64,000 nucleotides of DNA from Paludibacter sp. GTDB lineage: Bacteria > Bacteroidota > Bacteroidia > Bacteroidales > Paludibacteraceae. The stretch's first letter is position 1; each line of letters starts with the position of its first letter. Of the stretch, positions 60,752 through 64,000 are shown in pieces. Below the pieces are notes generated by a model. It had not been told where the DNA came from, did no database searches, and saw only the letters and a program-made list of their open reading frames with translations. Made by a program: the position numbers and the translations under genes. The stretch is taken from assembly GCF_009712605.1 (NCBI RefSeq), contig NZ_WASO01000009.1:207990-271989 (forward strand). The letters are read 5' to 3'.

Positions 60752-61378
60752 TTAAAATTCAAGGAAAGTCTGGTTTTCGAGCAGACGAAAACTTTTCCGG
60801 TGATGAGGAGTAACGCCGAATTCACGAATGGCATCTCGATGTTTTACGGTAGGATAACCTTTATTTGACAACCAGTTATATGCAGGAAAATCCTGATGAA
60901 TGGCATTCATATAATCATCCCGGTAGGTTTTTGCCAGAACTGACGCAGCCGCAATGGAAAGATATTTGCCATCACCTTTCACAATACACTGATGAGGAAT
61001 GTCTTTATATTTTTTGAAACGGTTACCATCAATAATCAGATGATCGGGCGTCAGTTTCAGCCCAGCCACAGCTCTATGCATAGCCAGTATCGAAGCATTC
61101 AGAATATTGATCTGATCAATTTCCTCTGCAGAAACAATACCGACTGCCCATGCAACAGCGCTCTGTTCAATTTCGGGACGTAGTTGATAACGCACTTTCT
61201 CGGACAACTGTTTTGAGTCATTCAAAACATCATTATCATAATCGGGAGGTAAAATTACAGCAGCCGCAAAAACAGGACCGGCCAGGCATCCACGCCCGGC
61301 CTCGTCACATCCTGCTTCGTTACAATCTGCTAACAAAAAAGGAGCTAGCTTTGTATGTTCTATGCTGTTTCTTGACAT
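60752..61378 (-). CDS. rnhB: ribonuclease HII
   Basis: The protein has 208 residues. The RNase HII signature [14 protein letters not shown] carries catalytic D25 and E26, then [12 protein letters not shown], the HLIIDGNRF region with the third carboxylate and the [10 protein letters not shown] motif. It removes single ribonucleotides and RNA primers from DNA hybrids. It overlaps the ndh stop by 19 bp, so the two are translationally coupled. Confidence 0.95.
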   Translation of the reverse strand: MSRNSIEHTKLAPFLLADCNEAGCDEAGRGCLAGPVFAAAVILPPDYDNDVLNDSKQLSEKVRYQLRPEIEQSAVAWAVGIVSAEEIDQINILNASILAMHRAVAGLKLTPDHLIIDGNRFKKYKDIPHQCIVKGDGKYLSIAAASVLAKTYRDDYMNAIHQDFPAYNWLSNKGYPTVKHRDAIREFGVTPHHRKSFRLLENQTFLEF

Positions 61379-62682
61379 GTTTCTTTACCTTCACTTTCAG
61401 GCACCTGATCTTTCAGCAACAAGCGCAACGACTGGTCGTAAGTGATATAACTCCACATCCAGTTGATAAACACCATCAGACGGTTTTTAACTCCTACGAT
61501 GGTCATAATGTGAACAAACAACCATAACACCCAGGCAAAAAAGCCGCGGAACTGCGCATATGGCAATTCAGCAACTGCCGAGTTACGTCCAATTGTGGCC
61601 AACGACCCTTTATCTACATATTTAAATGGCTTAAATGGAGAACCCTTAGCTTCGAAATTATTCAAATTATTTGCAACGTTCACTCCTTGCTGTATCGCCG
61701 GTTGTGCCACCTGAGGATGTCCATTGGGAGTATCCGGAGTGCTCACAAGAGCTGTGTCACCGATAGCAAACACATTCTTAAATCCATTGACCTGATTATA
61801 TTCATTGACTATTATACGGTTACCTCTACCATACAACTCTTTTTCGAAACCTTCAATACTATTACCTTTAACACCTGCAACCCAAATCAGATTTTTTGAT
61901 TTGATAACGTCGCCGTTGCTCAGTTTCACTTCATCATTTGCATACGAATCGACTGTTGCACCCAGCACAATATCAACATGAAGGTCGGTTAGGTGATCAT
62001 ACGCTTCTTTCGAAGCTTTTTCTGAAAAAGCATTCAGCAAACGGGGCAATCCGTCCACAAGGTAGATACGCATACGCTGAACCTTGAAGTCGGGGTAATC
62101 TTTGGGCAATACGAACTTACGCATTTCTGCAAGAGCTCCTGCCAGTTCAACGCCTGTTGCACCACCTCCTACAATTACGAAATTCAGCAATTTTTCGCGT
62201 TCGTCAAAATCGGCGGTACTGGCAGCACATTCAAGAGAAAAAATAATTTTATTTCTCATCTTGATAGCTTCCGTTGTTGACTTAAGCACCATACTCGACT
62301 TTTTCAATGCATTATTGCCAAAAAAGTTTGTATCACAACCGGTGGCAACCACCAAATAATCGTAACGTACACGACCAATAGTCGTTTCAACACAGCTCAG
62401 TTCTGTATCGACAGACAAAGCCGAGCACAAGCGGAAATGTAAATCCGGTCTTTTTTGTAGCACTTTGCGAAAAGGGAACGATATTGTACTTGGTTCAAGA
62501 CCCGAAGTTGCAACCTGATAAAACAAAGGTTGAAACTGATGATAATTCCGCTTGTCTAACAAAACAATCTGAAAATACTTTGGGTCCAATGTTGTAGCCA
62601 CTTTCAGGCCACCAAAGCCACCGCCAATAATAACAACACGTTTTTTGTCTTTCGCTGGGGGAATGTTACAAATGGTAGTCAT
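61360..62682 (-). CDS. ndh: type II NADH dehydrogenase (NDH-2)
   Basis: The protein has 440 residues. The FAD Rossmann motif [13 protein letters not shown] is near residues 17-29, the NAD motif [17 protein letters not shown] near 165-181, and [11 protein letters not shown] places the second FAD segment. Hydrophobic C-terminal segments ([17 protein letters not shown]) anchor it to the membrane. It passes electrons from NADH to quinone without proton pumping. It shares a promoter with rnhB. Confidence 0.9.
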   Translation of the reverse strand: MTTICNIPPAKDKKRVVIIGGGFGGLKVATTLDPKYFQIVLLDKRNYHQFQPLFYQVATSGLEPSTISFPFRKVLQKRPDLHFRLCSALSVDTELSCVETTIGRVRYDYLVVATGCDTNFFGNNALKKSSMVLKSTTEAIKMRNKIIFSLECAASTADFDEREKLLNFVIVGGGATGVELAGALAEMRKFVLPKDYPDFKVQRMRIYLVDGLPRLLNAFSEKASKEAYDHLTDLHVDIVLGATVDSYANDEVKLSNGDVIKSKNLIWVAGVKGNSIEGFEKELYGRGNRIIVNEYNQVNGFKNVFAIGDTALVSTPDTPNGHPQVAQPAIQQGVNVANNLNNFEAKGSPFKPFKYVDKGSLATIGRNSAVAELPYAQFRGFFAWVLWLFVHIMTIVGVKNRLMVFINWMWSYITYDQSLRLLLKDQVPESEGKETCQETA

Positions 62683-62714
62683 AATAAGGAAATAGTTAAA
62701 AGTTAAAACTCACA

Positions 62715-62722
62715 CAAATCTA
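62715..62722 (-). promoter_or_regulatory. TAnnTTTG promoter element of ndh-rnhB (TAGATTTG, minus strand)
   Basis: It lies 32 bp before the ndh ATG. Confidence 0.55.
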
Positions 62723-62795
62723 AAATATACACAATCTCAACGTGATTTACACGGATAGGAGAAAACAAAAAGAAGGAGGGTTAACAAAAAAGCAG

Positions 62796-62831
62796 AAAGG
62801 CGCCTATTGAAGGGATTCAACAGGCGCCTTT
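62796..62831 (-). terminator. intrinsic terminator of tRNA-Met
   Basis: AAAGGCGCCTaTTGAA and TTCAAcAGGCGCCTTT form a 16-position stem with one mismatch, immediately after the tRNA on the minus strand. Confidence 0.8.
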
Positions 62832-62833
62832 AG

Positions 62834-62907
62834 TAGCGACTCGGGGACTTGAACCCCGGACCTCATGATTATGAATCATGCGCTCTAACCGGCTGAGCTA
62901 AATCGCC
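62834..62907 (-). tRNA. tRNA-Met (anticodon CAU, elongator type)
   Basis: It is 74 nt with a complete cloverleaf: GGCGATT/AGTCGCT acceptor with a G-U end pair, D arm GCTCAGCCGGTTAGAGC, anticodon loop TTCATAA giving CAU, T arm CCGGGGTTCAAGTCCCCG and discriminator A. G1-U72 pairing and the D-arm are unlike initiator tRNA. A lysidine-modified tRNA-Ile2 with CAU cannot be fully excluded by eye. Confidence 0.9.
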
Positions 62908-62918
62908 GTTTCGCAGTG

Positions 62919-62926
62919 CAAAAGTA
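62919..62926 (-). promoter_or_regulatory. TAnnTTTG promoter element of tRNA-Met (TACTTTTG, minus strand)
   Basis: It lies 11 bp upstream of the mature tRNA 5' end. Confidence 0.6.
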
Positions 62927-63037
62927 CAACAATTTCGTTAATTTCAAAATAGATTGACGACTTTTTTTGCTGTATTTTCAACATAAATCATAAACACAAG
63001 ATAATCAACATATCATCCATTTTCAGTATATTCCGGA

Positions 63038-63057
63038 TTGCAAACCCGGGTTTGCAA
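63038..63057. promoter_or_regulatory. 20-bp perfect palindrome, candidate operator
   Basis: TTGCAAACCC/GGGTTTGCAA is self-complementary with no loop, which suits a dimeric DNA-binding protein rather than an RNA hairpin. It lies in the 62927-63174 gap, about 110 bp upstream of the tRNA-Met promoter element and downstream of the YiiX-like gene. Confidence 0.45.
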
Positions 63058-63120
63058 AACCACACTTTTTCTCCTTACCAGATGCAGCATGGTAAATAAA
63101 TTTATCGGGCTATCCCTGTT

Positions 63121-63167
63121 TTTTTATTCAAAATTGATCGGTTAATCGCGTTATTTTTGAATAAAAA
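63121..63167. repeat. AT-rich inverted repeat
   Basis: TTTTTATTCAAAA and TTTTGAATAAAAA form 13-bp perfect arms around a 21-nt centre. It starts 8 bp after the YiiX-like stop. It may act as a weak transcription end for that gene, although the T tract on the minus strand is replaced by A. Confidence 0.5.
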
Positions 63168-63174
63168 ATAAATT

Positions 63175-63825
63175 TTACTCAGAAACGGGGATGATAATGA
63201 GTCTGGATGAACAGGAAAGTAAACCCGGATTGATGCCCGGTTTCCCCTGAGGAATGGAGAAATTCAGATTTTTATAATAATCTACCCACGATGGGAAAAG
63301 CTTTCCTGTATCCGGATCCTTAAAAGTCATCGGTTTCAGTACAAAAAAAGGCTTTCCATCATTAGCAATTTTGAATGCTTCATAGATTAACTCGCTGCAA
63401 TAAAGCCGTCCGTTATCCATTTCAAAATAGTCATCATAAGACACTCCCTGATATGCTAAAGCTGCTTTTTCCGCTTTCGTTATCAACGAGCTGTATTTCG
63501 GCTTCAATCTCCCTATAAGCAAATTACTGACCGCACATCTGCCCTCAAATTCTTTAATGGCTGTAAGATGAACATTTTTACCGATCGCCTCAACCACTTT
63601 CAACGAATCCCCCACCCTGACGACCAATCCGCAATGATTATAATCCCGACCTCTATATCCTTGCGTCACTTTATCAATGGCGCGCCCGAGTTCACCACCA
63701 TTCAGATGCTGAAACACAATATCGCCTTCTTTCACCAGAGTTGCAAAATTCGTTTGCTGAGCAAAGCAACTTCCGGTTATGAAAATGATTAAAAAGACAA
63801 TTTGGAAAGCAGTAAATCTTTTCAT
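63175..63825 (-). CDS. YiiX-like permuted NlpC/P60 amidase
   Basis: The protein has 216 residues from ATG 63825; a second ATG six bp upstream abuts the TAnnTTTG element, so the downstream one is preferred. Signal peptide ends GSCFAQ. The permuted papain-like fold of the YiiX/YebB group is indicated by EGDIVFQHL, HCGLVVRVG with the catalytic His and LYCSELIYEAF with the catalytic Cys. Such enzymes hydrolyse amide bonds in the envelope, in peptidoglycan or lipids; the substrate is unknown. Confidence 0.8.
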   Translation of the reverse strand: MKRFTAFQIVFLIIFITGSCFAQQTNFATLVKEGDIVFQHLNGGELGRAIDKVTQGYRGRDYNHCGLVVRVGDSLKVVEAIGKNVHLTAIKEFEGRCAVSNLLIGRLKPKYSSLITKAEKAALAYQGVSYDDYFEMDNGRLYCSELIYEAFKIANDGKPFFVLKPMTFKDPDTGKLFPSWVDYYKNLNFSIPQGKPGINPGLLSCSSRLIIIPVSE

Positions 63826-63832
63826 CTGCATA

Positions 63833-63840
63833 CAAAATTA
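63833..63840 (-). promoter_or_regulatory. TAnnTTTG promoter element of the YiiX-like gene (TAATTTTG, minus strand)
   Basis: It predicts a transcript starting almost at the ATG at 63825. Confidence 0.5.
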
Positions 63841-63871
63841 CAATTCAACGACTTACAACAAAGAAATTTTC

Positions 63872-64000
63872 TCACTTCAATGTCTTATTCAGAAAATTAA
63901 TCACATACGGCATTGCCTCTTCAAACCAGGGGTGAAACAACCAAAATGTATGGGGCGTATTTTCAATTGTATGCACTTCGTTGTAAATACCGAGTGTGTT
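63872..64000 (-). CDS. C-terminal fragment of an alpha/beta hydrolase (5' end outside window)
   Basis: An open frame enters from the right edge and ends with TGA at 63872-63874, giving 42 residues. It contains NTPHTFWLFHPWFEEA and ends INFLNKTLK. The His followed by FWLFHPWF is typical of the catalytic-His end of esterase/lipase-type alpha/beta hydrolases (BD-FAE-like). Only the tail is visible, so the substrate cannot be judged. Confidence 0.6.
   Translation of the reverse strand, partial: NTLGIYNEVHTIENTPHTFWLFHPWFEEAMPYVINFLNKTLK

Noticed and set aside
1-64000. CRISPR array, prophage or insertion sequence beyond the RAYT element
   Set aside because: No regularly spaced repeats, phage structural genes, integrase or DDE transposase were seen. 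The only transposase-type gene is the RAYT.

Overview
The window looks like a chromosomal segment of an anaerobic Bacteroidota bacterium, most likely order Bacteroidales (a Paludibacter/Dysgonomonas-like relative is my guess from overall gene style, not a measured placement). The reasons are the many TAnnTTTG promoter elements a short distance upstream of start codons, TonB-dependent receptors with CarboxypepD_reg N-termini, a SusC/SusD pair driven by a FecI/FecR-type sigma/anti-sigma couple, and lipoproteins and secreted proteins ending their signal peptides in ..AQ. No phage, plasmid or CRISPR signature was seen. The only mobile-type element is a REP-associated tyrosine transposase (RAYT) flanked by six REP hairpins.

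Layout. 1-6357: the end of a DUF2851-like gene, then two tandem paralogous outer-membrane beta-barrel receptors with matching upstream DNA. 6478-8381: a nitrilase-type hydrolase and a secreted transglutaminase-like protein. 8390-11620 (minus): an LTA-synthase-like membrane phosphotransferase, an HMGL-type aldolase and a PchB-like chorismate mutase. 11908-14206: a secreted GH16 glucanase and NADP glutamate dehydrogenase. 14281-15191: the RAYT/REP element. 15423-17831: a TonB-dependent receptor. 17883-21776 (minus): a 1297-residue Pls/PosA-type non-ribosomal peptide synthetase, convergent with that receptor. 21942-24532: a class II photolyase, an unknown membrane protein and a small orphan ORF. 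24729-26036: an OprB-like porin. 26376-32681 (minus): a heavy-metal RND efflux operon.

32912-46212 is a monovalent-cation region: a CPA2 cation/proton antiporter and a LytS/LytR-like two-component pair on the minus strand, divergent from kdpA-kdpB-(META lipoprotein)-(outer-membrane protein)-kdpC-kdpD-kdpE. After a tRNA-Leu come serC-serA-ridA (minus), then a compact polysaccharide utilisation locus read on the minus strand (sigma factor, FecR, SusC, SusD, GH13 alpha-amylase). The right end has a DPP-IV-like peptidase, ndh-rnhB, tRNA-Met(CAU), a YiiX-like amidase and the C-terminus of an alpha/beta hydrolase cut by the window edge.

Most notable points: the Pls/PosA synthetase, whose specificity residues as I align them resemble lysine-activating domains; a plus-strand promoter-plus-terminator unit lying antisense to the susC leader, arranged like the DonS-type antisense RNAs of Bacteroides; the complete RAYT/REP element; and several palindromes and direct repeats near the kdp, metal-efflux and tRNA-Met promoters.
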